Shown: piece after piece, positions 34,617-42,622 of the stretch | How positions within the stretch are numbered: the first letter of the stretch is position 1 | How the letters are laid out: every line of letters begins with the position of its first letter | DNA from: WRAI01 sp031549605 | GTDB taxonomy: Bacteria; Bacillota; Clostridia; Oscillospirales; UBA929 | Length of the DNA stretch: 64,000 bases | Direction of reading: 5' to 3' | NCBI GenBank assembly: GCA_031549605.1 | Contig: JAVBPM010000027.1 | Location: forward strand, 1-64,000 | Notes under the pieces: model-generated | Told to the model about the DNA's origin: nothing | Database searches by the model: none | Seen by the model: only the letters and a program-made list of their open reading frames with translations | Translations under genes and position numbers: made by a program

Positions 34617-35126
34617 ATGAACGAGCGGATTGATAAGGTAAACTATTACCTCGACATCGCGCAAACGGTGTCCGAGCGTTGTACCTGTCTGCGCCGCCAC
34701 TTTGGCTCGATTATCGTCAAAAACGATTCGATTGTCAGCACCGGCTATGTCGGCGCGCCGCGCGGCCGCATCAACTGCACCGACCGCGGCGTCTGCCTGC
34801 GCGACGAATTGAACATTCCGCGCGGGGACCGCTATGAGATGTGCCGCAGTGTCCACTCCGAGGCCAACGCCATTATCGCCGCGCCGCGCGAGCAGATGCT
34901 GGGCAGTACGCTGTACATGACCTGTGTTGACGCCCGTACCGGCGAGCTGACAGCGGGCACTTCGCCCTGCTCAATGTGCCGGCGCATGATTATCAACGCC
35001 GGCATCGATACGGTCATTGTGCGCGAGACTAAGGATGACTTCACCGTCTACTCGGTACAGGACTGGATTGACAACGACGAGAGCCTAACCGGCATCGGCG
35101 GCTACGCGCAGCCGAGAAAGGAGTAA
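34617..35126 (+). CDS. deoxycytidylate deaminase family protein (ComEB-like)
   Basis: A 169-aa zinc deaminase that should convert dCMP to dUMP for thymidylate synthesis. The zinc ligands and catalytic Glu are in CRSVHSEANAI and the later TSPCSMCRRMI. The early CLRRHFGSIIVKND strand and the Cys-rich insertion (INCTDRGVCLRDEL) are typical of the dCMP deaminase group. It starts 10 nt after rplA without a clear Shine-Dalgarno, so it may depend on read-through translation. It precedes a DUF1292 gene by 4 nt. Confidence 0.88.
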   Translation: MNERIDKVNYYLDIAQTVSERCTCLRRHFGSIIVKNDSIVSTGYVGAPRGRINCTDRGVCLRDELNIPRGDRYEMCRSVHSEANAIIAAPREQMLGSTLYMTCVDARTGELTAGTSPCSMCRRMIINAGIDTVIVRETKDDFTVYSVQDWIDNDESLTGIGGYAQPRKE

Positions 35127-35130
35127 CAGT

Positions 35131-35421
35131 ATGAGCGAGGACTACGGCGCCGATTTTGTCACCATCGAGGACGAAAACGGCAATGAGATCGAACTGGAGC
35201 ATATGGACACCATCCTCTTTGAGGAGCGTGAATATATGGCCTTCACCCCGGCCGACACCGCGGAAGACGCGGAGGAGGTCGACCTGATTATCCTCAAGCT
35301 GGAGGAGGCTGACGACGGCGAGGACATTCTGGTCACCGTCGACGACGACGCCGAGCTCGAGCGCGTCTACGAAGCGTTTATGAAGCGCATCGAGGCCGAG
35401 GTCGAGGAAGACGACCAGTAA
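35131..35421 (+). CDS. DUF1292 family protein
   Basis: A 96-aa very acidic protein (about one third Asp/Glu) with the DUF1292 pattern: VTIEDENGNEIELEHMD, the EREYMAFTPAD strand and LIILKLEEADDGEDILVTVDDD. Such proteins are widespread in Firmicutes, usually near yrrK/ruvX and alaS, and have no established function. AAGGAGTAAC precedes ATG 35131, and the gene follows the dCMP deaminase. Confidence 0.88.
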   Translation: MSEDYGADFVTIEDENGNEIELEHMDTILFEEREYMAFTPADTAEDAEEVDLIILKLEEADDGEDILVTVDDDAELERVYEAFMKRIEAEVEEDDQ

Positions 35422-35520
35422 TCTGTTGATTTGCAATCAAGCACCTGCACGATTTTCGTGCGGGTGCTTTGCTGTATAGACCACTGGAAAAAGATGGCAC
35501 CTCAGCGGCTAGAATTCGTC

Positions 35521-35549
35521 TTGTTTTTTCGCCGTACCGGTGCTACAAT
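35521..35549 (+). promoter_or_regulatory. promoter of the 6S-like RNA
   Basis: TTGTTT (35521-35526), 17-bp spacer, TACAAT (35544-35549). Transcription would start at about 35556, at the beginning of the structured RNA. Confidence 0.65.
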
Positions 35550-35555
35550 AGAGAC

Positions 35556-35752
35556 AGCAAGTTCCCTGCTTGGTGCGTGACGGGTTCTTAAAAACCCACA
35601 TTCCGTTAAAGGGACCTCAACCTCCCGCTGTGGCTTGCAGGCCTCCCGGATTCCCGGACGTTGGAAGCAGCAAAGCAGTGGGGCGGGGACCCACCTGCCA
35701 TCTGTGCAGGTTTTTAACGGGCCTGCACGGCAAAAGCGGGGAACTTACATTT
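35556..35752 (+). ncRNA. ssrS: 6S RNA (candidate)
   Basis: A roughly 197-nt non-coding transcript. The ends pair (GTTCCCTGCTT with AAGCGGGGAAC), followed by a U-rich tail. Inside are GGGTTCTTAAAAACCC, AAAGGGACCTCAACC, GGCCTCCCGG and GGGGCGGGGACCCACC, an arrangement I know from 6S RNAs of Clostridia. The long paired rod with a central open region mimics an open promoter and would hold the sigma-A holoenzyme. An ORF drawn across it continues into the VanW gene but is not coding here. Family assignment is from memory of the motif. Confidence 0.7.
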
Positions 35753-35767
35753 TATTGCGATTGGGTG

Positions 35768-36601
35768 ATGCCGGTGGCGCGAAGACTGTTCAGCGAGCTG
35801 GGCCCGACGGCCTATAAAATTGCCGTGTGGCGCCGGCGCCGCCAGCGCAGTTTGGCCAATCTGGTGGCATTCCGCCAGCTGGCGCACCACAAGTCCACCG
35901 ACCCGTTACCGGCTCTGATATACGCGCACAAATCACTCATTCGCCGACGACTGGGCAATGTTGACATGGAGCTGCAGGAGAACAAAGCTGTCAATTTAGC
36001 GCTGGCCGCACCGCATGTCCATGCCCTGCTCATTCGACCCGGCGAAACCTTTTCCTTCTGGCATTTGGTGGGCAGCTGTACGGCGGCCAAGGGCTACCGC
36101 GAGGGTCTGACCATTTCGCGCCAAGGGCCGTCGCGCGGCATTGGCGGCGGCATGTGCCAGTTTACCAACCTGCTGCACTGGATGACGCTACATAGCCAAC
36201 TGACGGTGACAGAGCACCATCACCACGACGGCGTCGACTTGTTTCCCGACTTTAACCGGCAGGTACCATTTGGCGTCGGCACATCAATTTTTTACAACTA
36301 TCTGGACTACCGCGTGACCAACAACACCGACAACACACACCAACTGCTTGTTTGGGTGACCGACCAGCACCTGTGCGGCGAGCTGCGCGCTATGAAGCCG
36401 CAGCCGGTCAAGGTGCATATTGTCGAGGAAGACAGGCACTTTGTTAAGCAGGGTGACGACTACTACCGCCGCAACGCGCTCTACCGTAACGTGGTCGACA
36501 TGACAACCGGCAACCTGTTAGAGCACAAGCTGCTCAAGCGCAGCAACGCCAAGGTGATGTACGATCCCGACTTGATCGCCGCCGAATTGATACGACAATG
36601 A
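35768..36601 (+). CDS. VanW family protein
   Basis: A 277-aa VanW-like protein. The hallmark LIRPGETFSFWHLVG-type segment (about 90-102), then GYREGLTI and GIGGGMCQFTNLLHWM, then HHHHDGVDLFPDF, are all present. VanW proteins occur beside vancomycin resistance genes or alone, in cell-wall contexts, and their biochemistry is undefined. The start at 35768 is set by where homology begins (an in-frame GTG lies one codon earlier); no strong Shine-Dalgarno is seen. It begins just after the 6S RNA and may be expressed by read-through from it. Confidence 0.85.
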   Translation: MPVARRLFSELGPTAYKIAVWRRRRQRSLANLVAFRQLAHHKSTDPLPALIYAHKSLIRRRLGNVDMELQENKAVNLALAAPHVHALLIRPGETFSFWHLVGSCTAAKGYREGLTISRQGPSRGIGGGMCQFTNLLHWMTLHSQLTVTEHHHHDGVDLFPDFNRQVPFGVGTSIFYNYLDYRVTNNTDNTHQLLVWVTDQHLCGELRAMKPQPVKVHIVEEDRHFVKQGDDYYRRNALYRNVVDMTTGNLLEHKLLKRSNAKVMYDPDLIAAELIRQ

Positions 36602-36627
36602 CCGAAACGGTTTGTTTCGGTCTTTTT
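36600..36627 (+). terminator. terminator after the VanW gene
   Basis: GACCGAAAC / GTTTCGGTC with loop GGTTT then TTTTT; the stem starts in the stop codon. Confidence 0.8.
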
Positions 36628-36642
36628 ATATCGGCTTTTGTC

Positions 36643-36671
36643 TTGACAGTCACAAGGGTAGAGGGTATGAT
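36643..36671 (+). promoter_or_regulatory. sigma-A promoter of the SDR gene
   Basis: TTGACA (36643-36648), 17-bp spacer, TATGAT (36666-36671). A GAGGAGG stands at about 36697, some 40 nt before the SDR start, without a matching start codon in that frame. Confidence 0.75.
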
Positions 36672-36743
36672 AAATTGCATATGAAGTGATAGTGTGAGGA
36701 GGATTGCGCACCGGCACAGCACCGCCGCCGCGCAGCGACCGCT

Positions 36744-37472
36744 ATGATTGGAGACAAACCCGTTGCCCTGGTGACCGGCGTGACCGGCGCCGTCGGCACA
36801 GATATGATTAAAAGCTTGGCCAACAGCGGTTACGCGCTGGCCTTTGCCGCCTGCGGCGACATCGACCGAGCCCGCGCATTGGAGCGCTTTTGCGCCGTTC
36901 AGGGCGTTGAAACGCTGCTGCTGACCGGCGACGTCAACATTGCCGGCAACTGCGAGCAATGGGTGGCCGATACACTCAGCTTTTTTTGCCGGCTCGATGT
37001 GCTGTTGTGCAACATCGGCTACAACACTGACGACAGCATGGTTTCCGCGCGCGACAGTGCCGACTTTATTCGGGTGGTACAGGCGGAAATTAACGGCCTG
37101 ACCGAGCTGGCGCGCAACGCCGCCAAGCCGATGTCCACGATAAAGCGCGGCCGCATTGTGACAGTGTCATTGCCCATAGGCTACCTCGACGCCGAGCGCC
37201 AGCGGCTGCTGTCGACCGCCGTCCGCGGCATGACCGCCGATTTGGCCGGTGAGCTGTGCAAAACCAATGTGACGGTCAACGCCGTCCTGCCCGGTTTTTT
37301 GGATACACTGCGCACGGCCAAGGGCGAAGAGGCCGCGCTGCTGCGGCAAATCCCGCTGGGTCGACAGGGCACGTCGGCCGACGTGGCGCAGGCGGTGCGC
37401 TTTTTGCTGTCCGACGCGGCGTCGTATATCACAGGCCACACGCTGCCGGTGACAGGCGGTTTGGAACTGTAA
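36744..37472 (+). CDS. short-chain dehydrogenase/reductase
   Basis: A 242-aa SDR. The cofactor loop reads VTGVTGAVGTDM (normally TGxxxGxG), an NIGYN segment replaces NNAG, and the C-terminus SYITGHTLPVTGGLEL is FabG-like. The catalytic Tyr-x-x-x-Lys is not evident: the region reads VSLPIGYLDAERQRLLSTA, with Tyr present but Arg-Gln in place of the usual Ala-Ser-Lys pattern. So it may be inactive or use another residue. ATG 36744 is the first start in frame; the nearest GGAGG is too far, so translation start is uncertain. Confidence 0.8.
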   Translation: MIGDKPVALVTGVTGAVGTDMIKSLANSGYALAFAACGDIDRARALERFCAVQGVETLLLTGDVNIAGNCEQWVADTLSFFCRLDVLLCNIGYNTDDSMVSARDSADFIRVVQAEINGLTELARNAAKPMSTIKRGRIVTVSLPIGYLDAERQRLLSTAVRGMTADLAGELCKTNVTVNAVLPGFLDTLRTAKGEEAALLRQIPLGRQGTSADVAQAVRFLLSDAASYITGHTLPVTGGLEL

Positions 37473-37483
37473 CTCATCATGGT

Positions 37484-37519
37484 AACGGGCGGAAGAAGTC
37501 AGCTTCTTCCGCCCGTTTT
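37484..37519 (+). terminator. terminator between the SDR gene and sigK 3' part
   Basis: AACGGGCGGAAGAAG / CTTCTTCCGCCCGTT, loop TCAG, then TTTA. Lies between convergent genes. Confidence 0.8.
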
Positions 37520-37529
37520 ACTGTGTCCC

Positions 37530-37902
37530 TCACGTCCACAGGCCGACGTCAAGGCAGCTTTTTTTGAGATGCTCCAGCGCCTTTTTCTCCAGCCGTGACA
37601 CATAGCTGCGGCTGATGTTCAGTTCCTTGGCCACCTCGCGCTGCGTGCGCGGCTTGACGTTGTCCAGCCCATAACGCAGCGTAACAATCTCCAGCTCGCG
37701 ACCGCATAGCAGCTGCTTAACCAGCGCATTCAGCTTTTGCTCGCGGTCAGTTTCTTCCACGCGTGCCAAATTGAAATCCTCCACGCTGATGGTGTTGCCG
37801 ATTGGCAGCATGCCGCTGTCGTCCTCACTGTTAAAGCTCTCCTCAAAGGAGGTCAACTTAGGCGCGTGCGCCTCCTTGCGAAACTGCATGCGGAACTCAT
37901 TT
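37530..37902 (-). CDS. sigK: sporulation sigma factor SigK, 3' part (split gene)
   Basis: The C-terminal half of a sigma-70 factor with no start of its own. From the attachment core on, it reads NEFRMQFRKEAHAPKLTSFEE, which is region 2.4/3 of the sporulation mother-cell factors, and then region 4: KQLLCGRELEIVTLRYGLDN and RTQREVAKELNISRSYVSRLEKKAL (helix-turn-helix). It has 123 residues plus stop. The 5' part lies 20.4 kb away on the same strand (58266-58604). After excision of the DNA between, codons join as C-I-E | N-E-F to give 236 residues, close to known sigma-K. The longer frame to 38078 runs into the recombinase gene and is not native sigK. Confidence 0.9.
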
Positions 37903-37906
37903 GCAA
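37896..37906. other. left attachment site of the skin-type element
   Basis: On the minus strand the site reads TTGCAAATGAG (37906-37896). The right site reads TTGAAAAAG in the same register. The shared TTGxAAAxG core includes the crossover. The AATGA here matches the core described for Bacillus subtilis skin. The recombinase stop codon (TGA, 37899-37897) is part of it. Confidence 0.8.
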
Positions 37907-39633
37907 CCCTCTCGCTGCGGCTCGTTTTCGACCTGTTGGGCAGTCGCGCCAATCGCTTGCAGCTCGGGTAATTCAATGTCGCCTTCCTGTGAGCCGAACA
38001 GGTAGACATGGGCGTTTTCGCCATCCCAGATGACTTTGCGGATAAAGGTGCGCAGCGCCGAGCGTTTTTCCTCAACACTCATGGTCTCAAGAGCTCCGGC
38101 AAAGGTGGACAGCAGGTCGCGTAGCAGGTCAAATTCGATGTCGGACAGCTCGTGTTCCTTGGTCAGACTTTCGAGTTCAGTCAGATGCTGGGTGGTGTCG
38201 CGGTTCTGCTGTTGGAGCTGTTCGATTTCGGCGAGAATGCGGGTGCTAACGGCGTCGTTGTCGGTTTTAGACAGTGTTGTCACCAACGTATCAATTTGCT
38301 TTTCGGTTTCCTTGATGTCTTTACGTAGTGCCGTTAGCTGGTTATCATAATCGCTGGTGTCACCGAGTATGGTCTTCTTGGCCTGTTCAAGTTGTTGAAT
38401 AAAGGTGGAGCTGTCAAAGGACAACTTTTTGATTTCTTCGCAGACCAGCTTATCCAGCTGATTGCCGTTTGGGTTCTTGATGTCGCAGTTTTGACAACGG
38501 CTTTTTTCCTTGGTCTCGCAGAGATAGCTGTAGACAAGTTCGCCATCCTTGTTGGCACGGGTGGTCAACTTGGGTCGCAGGAAGTCACCGCAACGGGCGC
38601 AGAACAACAGACCCGACAGCAGCGCCACATTACTCTTGGGCTTGCGGTAGGATTTGGATTTGTTTTGGTCAAGCAGCTTCTGCGCCGCAATCCAGTCGCT
38701 GCTGCTAATCATCGGCGTATGCTTGCCAACGGCAACAATCCACTCAACTGCCGGACGTTCTTCATGTGATTTGCCTGTCGACTGCACCGTCTTGTTGTAG
38801 ACCATCATACCATGCTTGCCGTCAAAGTCTTTATCGTCGGCATATATCTCCATCTGCTTGGCTTGAAAGTAGCTCAACGCTTTGACATCAGCGGTCAGAT
38901 AGACAGGATTTTGCAGAATGCTCTTAATGGCAAAGCGTGTAATGCGTTTGCCATTCTTTGTTTTGCTATGGTTTTGCTCAAAGAAGGTTTCGGTTTTAGT
39001 CAGTGACTTGGTTTCAAGGAATTTGCCAAAAATGAGTTCGATAAGAGCTGCTTCCTCTTTCACAAGGTCGAGCTTGTATGAACGGCGTTTTTTATCGTCA
39101 ATTGTAATGGTATCAACAGGCACACTTTGATAGCCGGTGGGCGCAACGCCACCCAGCCAGCGCCCTGTTTTGGCCAGCTGCACCATGTTGTCGCGGATAC
39201 GCTCGGCAATGGTCTCCCGTTCAAGCTGTGAAAACACAGAGGCAATCATAATCATGGCGCGGCCTGTTGGTGTGCTGGTGTCGAATTTCTCCTTGAGAGA
39301 ATGAAACTTTACATCGTAACGGTCAAGGTCGGCCATCAGATGGGCAAAGTCACCGATGTTGCGGCTGATACGGTCAAGCCGGTAGCAGACCACGGCATCA
39401 ATCTGATTGCTGTGAATGGCTTGGAGCAAGGCTTGAAACTGCGGACGCTCGGTGTTCTTTCCCGAATACCCTTCGTCCTCGTAGACGACAACACTGTCAA
39501 ATGCGTCAGCGGCTATGTTTTGCTTGATGTACTGTTGACACATTTCAATCTGATTTTCAATGCTCTCGCCCTTGCCGGTAAATCGCGATTTACGCGAGTA
39601 GATAGCAATGTTCCGTTTTAGTTCTTTCGGCAT
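37897..39633 (-). CDS. large serine recombinase (SpoIVCA-like)
   Basis: A 578-aa site-specific recombinase. The N-terminal resolvase domain begins IAIYSRKSRFTGKGESIENQ with catalytic Ser16, and carries CYRLDRISRN and the long E helix SVFSQLERETIAERIR. The recombinase domain (about 165-290) and a zinc ribbon with cysteine pairs (CARCGDF and CETKEKSRCQNC, about 345-390) follow, then a coiled coil (about 405-500). It ends exactly at the left attachment core, so its stop codon comes from the sigK side. This matches SpoIVCA, which excises skin in the mother cell. ATG 39633 follows AAGGGTG. Confidence 0.92.
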   Translation of the reverse strand: MPKELKRNIAIYSRKSRFTGKGESIENQIEMCQQYIKQNIAADAFDSVVVYEDEGYSGKNTERPQFQALLQAIHSNQIDAVVCYRLDRISRNIGDFAHLMADLDRYDVKFHSLKEKFDTSTPTGRAMIMIASVFSQLERETIAERIRDNMVQLAKTGRWLGGVAPTGYQSVPVDTITIDDKKRRSYKLDLVKEEAALIELIFGKFLETKSLTKTETFFEQNHSKTKNGKRITRFAIKSILQNPVYLTADVKALSYFQAKQMEIYADDKDFDGKHGMMVYNKTVQSTGKSHEERPAVEWIVAVGKHTPMISSSDWIAAQKLLDQNKSKSYRKPKSNVALLSGLLFCARCGDFLRPKLTTRANKDGELVYSYLCETKEKSRCQNCDIKNPNGNQLDKLVCEEIKKLSFDSSTFIQQLEQAKKTILGDTSDYDNQLTALRKDIKETEKQIDTLVTTLSKTDNDAVSTRILAEIEQLQQQNRDTTQHLTELESLTKEHELSDIEFDLLRDLLSTFAGALETMSVEEKRSALRTFIRKVIWDGENAHVYLFGSQEGDIELPELQAIGATAQQVENEPQREGCK

Positions 39634-39777
39634 TTCATTCACCCTTGTCCAATGTGATGTATTAAGCTTAACACTATCGTTACGGCTTGACAAGGGTATT
39701 ATATAGGAAAACAAGCGAATTCGCAAAAAGAAAAACAGGGCTGCTTTTGCAACCCTGCCCAGCTTGATAATAGAAAA

Positions 39778-39990
39778 CTAGATGCCCTTGTACGAGTCGG
39801 TGATCTGCTGAATTAATTCGAGCGCCGTGGCGATATTTTCCCTGGCCAGTGGTGACAGTTCTTTGTTTTCCAGCATCAGACCCAGTGCCCAGACGGACAT
39901 CGTCAGCTGCATGACATCTTCAGTCATATCCACCCCACCAAAGACCACATCACGGTTTGCGCCTGTGTCCTCTCTCAAAATCTTGATCAT
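39778..39990 (-). CDS. small protein, candidate recombination directionality factor
   Basis: A 70-aa acidic, mostly helical protein (MIKILREDTGANRDVVFGG start, end IQQITDSYKGI). It lies 144 nt upstream of the serine recombinase on the same strand, with GGAG eight nt before ATG 39990. It has no motif I recognise. In Clostridioides difficile a small protein of the skin element (CD1234) acts as directionality factor for sigK excision; size and position make this gene a candidate for the same job, but that is inference only. Confidence 0.6.
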   Translation of the reverse strand: MIKILREDTGANRDVVFGGVDMTEDVMQLTMSVWALGLMLENKELSPLARENIATALELIQQITDSYKGI

Positions 39991-40057
39991 ATGAACAACT
40001 CCAAATCATTAGTCTTGCATGGCAAGCTAACAATTCTGGTGGGCAGTGGCGGATTTC

Positions 40058-41284
40058 TTAGTTCACAGGAAATGTAATACTGACACCATCAGGGAACGGA
40101 AAGACGGCTGTAGTGGTCATAAATTCATTTCGCAATATGTAAAGGCCAACAACATATCCTGAGCCGTTGAAATCGCTTGCTAGCACAGCGACATAGGTGT
40201 GTGCTGGCCCCGCAACGTCCTCTTGGGAATAAAACGCATACGAGTATAAGTCTTCTGCTTCACCGGGGTCATAATAATCTGGATACCCCCACTTCTGAGT
40301 GAGTTGATCATACGTCGTTGTGCCGTCTACACCATTGACGGAGTACCTTTGCTTGTAAAGGCTATTAAGATAATCGACATAAACTGCTTGAATCATGCTG
40401 GCCCCTACTCTATAGGCAATGATTAGCTGTCGCCCATCGTACGTACTGCAATAGTAGCCGTTGGTGCTGTCAATGGGTAGGTCGTCGACATCTTTTCGAT
40501 TTAGGGTGTGAAATACCGACGCGTCATAAATGGAAATGTCAAGAAAGTTGACATCGACAGTTGACAGTGCGCTTGGTAATGCCGAATCACTGTGGTCGGC
40601 ATCGGTTCGAATACGAACATCGGGCGCAGCGGCGTTGTCGTCTGTACTTCCCAATGTCGCATAGTACTCGAAACCATCCTTATAACAAACCAGTGTGCCA
40701 TCAGCAATCGTACAATCGCCTAAGTATTCTTTCAACTGGCCTAAGGTTGGTGAACGCATGTCTTTGAACAGCAAGGAGGACTCCACCCATACAGCTTCAG
40801 GCAAACTGTTGTAGTATTCGTCAGTGCCCTTGCTGTTTTTTCTAGAGAAGTAAATAAAGACAAATCCGGGATCAGTGTAGCCCGGTAAACTGTATACATT
40901 ACAGCCAAGCTCGGAGTAATCGCAATCAACAAGCCCATACGAATCGTAAATTTGTCGGTAGGACATCTCAAGCAGGTGTGGCCATGAGTCAAACTGAAGT
41001 CCTTTAGTTGCTGTGGGTGATAACGCGGTCGGTTGTCGAGACGTGGCACTCGAAGGTGTTGGCGACGGCAACGTCTGCCCCGTCTTGTCCGACAGAGTGA
41101 AAAACAGCAACACAGCAATAGCTATCACTATGACGGGAATAACCGCCAGAAGCAAAAAACGCCACCAAGGCCGCCTAGCAACGGCGACCTCGGTTTCGTC
41201 TGTCAGTTTTGTCATGCAGTAAAGGCAGAAGTTGGCTTCCTGCGGCAGTTCAGCGTTGCAATGAGGGCATTGTTTCATGTGCAT
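40058..41284 (-). CDS. zinc-ribbon membrane protein with large extracytoplasmic domain
   Basis: A 408-aa protein. N-terminal zinc ribbon (CPHCNAELPQEANFCLYC, about 5-22), one membrane segment (about 42-67), a Ser/Thr/Pro linker and an extracellular part of about 320 residues rich in Tyr and Asp. The C-terminal part has repeated PDYYDPGEAEDLYSY-like aromatic stretches. ATG 41284 follows GAGGTG six nt upstream. It is one of five cargo genes here that join a zinc ribbon and/or membrane helices. Function unknown. Confidence 0.75.
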   Translation of the reverse strand: MHMKQCPHCNAELPQEANFCLYCMTKLTDETEVAVARRPWWRFLLLAVIPVIVIAIAVLLFFTLSDKTGQTLPSPTPSSATSRQPTALSPTATKGLQFDSWPHLLEMSYRQIYDSYGLVDCDYSELGCNVYSLPGYTDPGFVFIYFSRKNSKGTDEYYNSLPEAVWVESSLLFKDMRSPTLGQLKEYLGDCTIADGTLVCYKDGFEYYATLGSTDDNAAAPDVRIRTDADHSDSALPSALSTVDVNFLDISIYDASVFHTLNRKDVDDLPIDSTNGYYCSTYDGRQLIIAYRVGASMIQAVYVDYLNSLYKQRYSVNGVDGTTTYDQLTQKWGYPDYYDPGEAEDLYSYAFYSQEDVAGPAHTYVAVLASDFNGSGYVVGLYILRNEFMTTTAVFPFPDGVSITFPVN

Positions 41285-41450
41285 GTGTATCACCTCATAG
41301 GGTGATTATACAACATTTGAAATGAAAAGGAAATGTAATGTCAATGGCAGGACGTGAGTACTATGCAAAGACTGGTAGTGTAAAACAAAGTGTGCTTTTG
41401 CCTTTTCTGAGGAAGTGGTATAAACTTAGAAACCCTTAAAAGCGAAAGTA

Positions 41451-41843
41451 TTAGCTGAATAATAAATCTATAAGACCTGAAAGCTTGTCACCAGTCATGG
41501 AAATACCATTTACGTTAGCACCGGCTACTGTAATGTGATTGTCGTTATGCAATGTGAATACCATTGTAAATTCATAATCGTTTTTGCTTTTGACGCCGGT
41601 AAATGCCACTTCATATTTTACTTGTTTTCCGGCGCTAGTGCTTTCCCCAAGAGACCAACTCGGGCCGCGTGTTATTTCGTTGCCGGTCAGATAACTATGC
41701 AGTCCTTCTGCTATCGGCTTGTTAGGATAGCCAGCGAGACAACCATTTTTTACACTCCCCACTGGGTCTTTTGTGCCACTGGAACAGGCCGTTGTGGCGA
41801 TTAGGAGGCAGAGGAAAATCGCTATAATTCGTGAGGTTTTCAT
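41451..41843 (-). CDS. small lipoprotein
   Basis: A 130-aa protein with signal peptide and lipobox IATTACSS. The mature domain contains YEVAFTGVKSKNDYEFTMVFTLH and ends SGLIDLLFS. AAAAGGAGT precedes ATG 41843. It has no recognised family. It lies within the cluster of membrane proteins of the skin-type element. Confidence 0.7.
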   Translation of the reverse strand: MKTSRIIAIFLCLLIATTACSSGTKDPVGSVKNGCLAGYPNKPIAEGLHSYLTGNEITRGPSWSLGESTSAGKQVKYEVAFTGVKSKNDYEFTMVFTLHNDNHITVAGANVNGISMTGDKLSGLIDLLFS

Positions 41844-41905
41844 AAAATTATACTCCTTTTTACAAGTGCTTACAATACTTCCACATAGGATTTATCGAAG
41901 CGCAT

Positions 41906-42199
41906 TCATTTGCGATTGCCCTTTTTGACTTTTACGCCCATCATAACGAAATAAATGGTAACGAACAGCAGAATAACGCCAACAATGGGAACGACAATGG
42001 ACAAGGTATCGAAAAGTGAAGCCCTAGCTTTTTCGTCAGCCATAAGTCCCGGCGAATATTGACTGGCACTTTCTATGACACCCCAGACTGCGCCTTTGCT
42101 GTATGAATTGTGCTCTGGCAATATGTAAAAAAGTCAGGTCAGTAATGACGCCAGAGAAAATGTCCCTGACACAATGGAAAAACGAAGAAACTTGTTCAT
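41906..42199 (-). pseudogene. small membrane protein gene with in-frame TGA
   Basis: A 98-codon frame from ATG 42199 is open except for one TGA at codon 22 (42136-42134). Before it stands a signal-like sequence (MNKFLRFSIVSGTFSLASLL), after it LFYILPEHNSYSKG and a C-terminal membrane segment (about 72-92) with the basic tail KVKKGNRK. The TGA stands inside the hydrophobic N-terminus where Trp (TGG) would fit. So this is most likely a recent nonsense mutation. A shorter product from a TTG at 42121 (71 aa) is possible but has no ribosome site. Confidence 0.55.
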
Positions 42200-42226
42200 T
42201 CTTTTACACTCTTTTCTGTCATGTAA

Positions 42227-42532
42227 TTACGATCGGTTGCTTTTCAGACCCAAATAGGCTAGTACGCCTGCACCAAACAGACCCAGCGCACGAATGGTCA
42301 TGGCGATGCCACCATAGATACCGCCCAGCTCGGTGTAGTATGCCTCCTCTAAGGTCTTGCCGCCGACTGATTCAATCAGAGAAATCTCTTCGCCGTGGCT
42401 GGCTATCTGCCCTGCTGCTACCATGCAGAGCACCAAAACAATAACGGCTAGAACGCAAAATATGATGAGCTTAAGCGGATTGTTTTGTTTGGCCGGTGGG
42501 AATGGGGTGGGCGCAAATGTTGGTTGGTTCAT
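42227..42532 (-). CDS. small membrane protein
   Basis: A 101-aa protein with a Pro-rich cytosolic start (MNQPTFAPTPFPPAKQNN), a membrane helix (about 22-42), a short outer loop (GEEISLIESVGGKTLEEAYY) and a second helix (about 78-95). The loop is similar in layout to that of the neighbouring 136-aa protein. AAAAGGAGTC precedes ATG 42532. Unknown function. Confidence 0.65.
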   Translation of the reverse strand: MNQPTFAPTPFPPAKQNNPLKLIIFCVLAVIVLVLCMVAAGQIASHGEEISLIESVGGKTLEEAYYTELGGIYGGIAMTIRALGLFGAGVLAYLGLKSNRS

Positions 42533-42622
42533 AATGATGACTCCTTTTCTGAAATGTGTTTAGTGTCGTAACGACGTTTTGTGCCATAATGGGCTGGTAT
42601 TGAGGCGTGTATTGGGGTTGCT

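Noticed and set aside
35570..35767. N-terminal extension of the VanW frame
   Set aside because: It lies in the structured 6S-like RNA and is not VanW-like.
37903..38078. N-terminal part of the frame leading into the sigK 3' part
   Set aside because: This is recombinase coding sequence read in another frame; only the part after the core is sigma factor.
42134..42136. TGA read as selenocysteine
   Set aside because: No selenocysteine insertion hairpin is apparent after it and the position is inside a hydrophobic signal-like segment.
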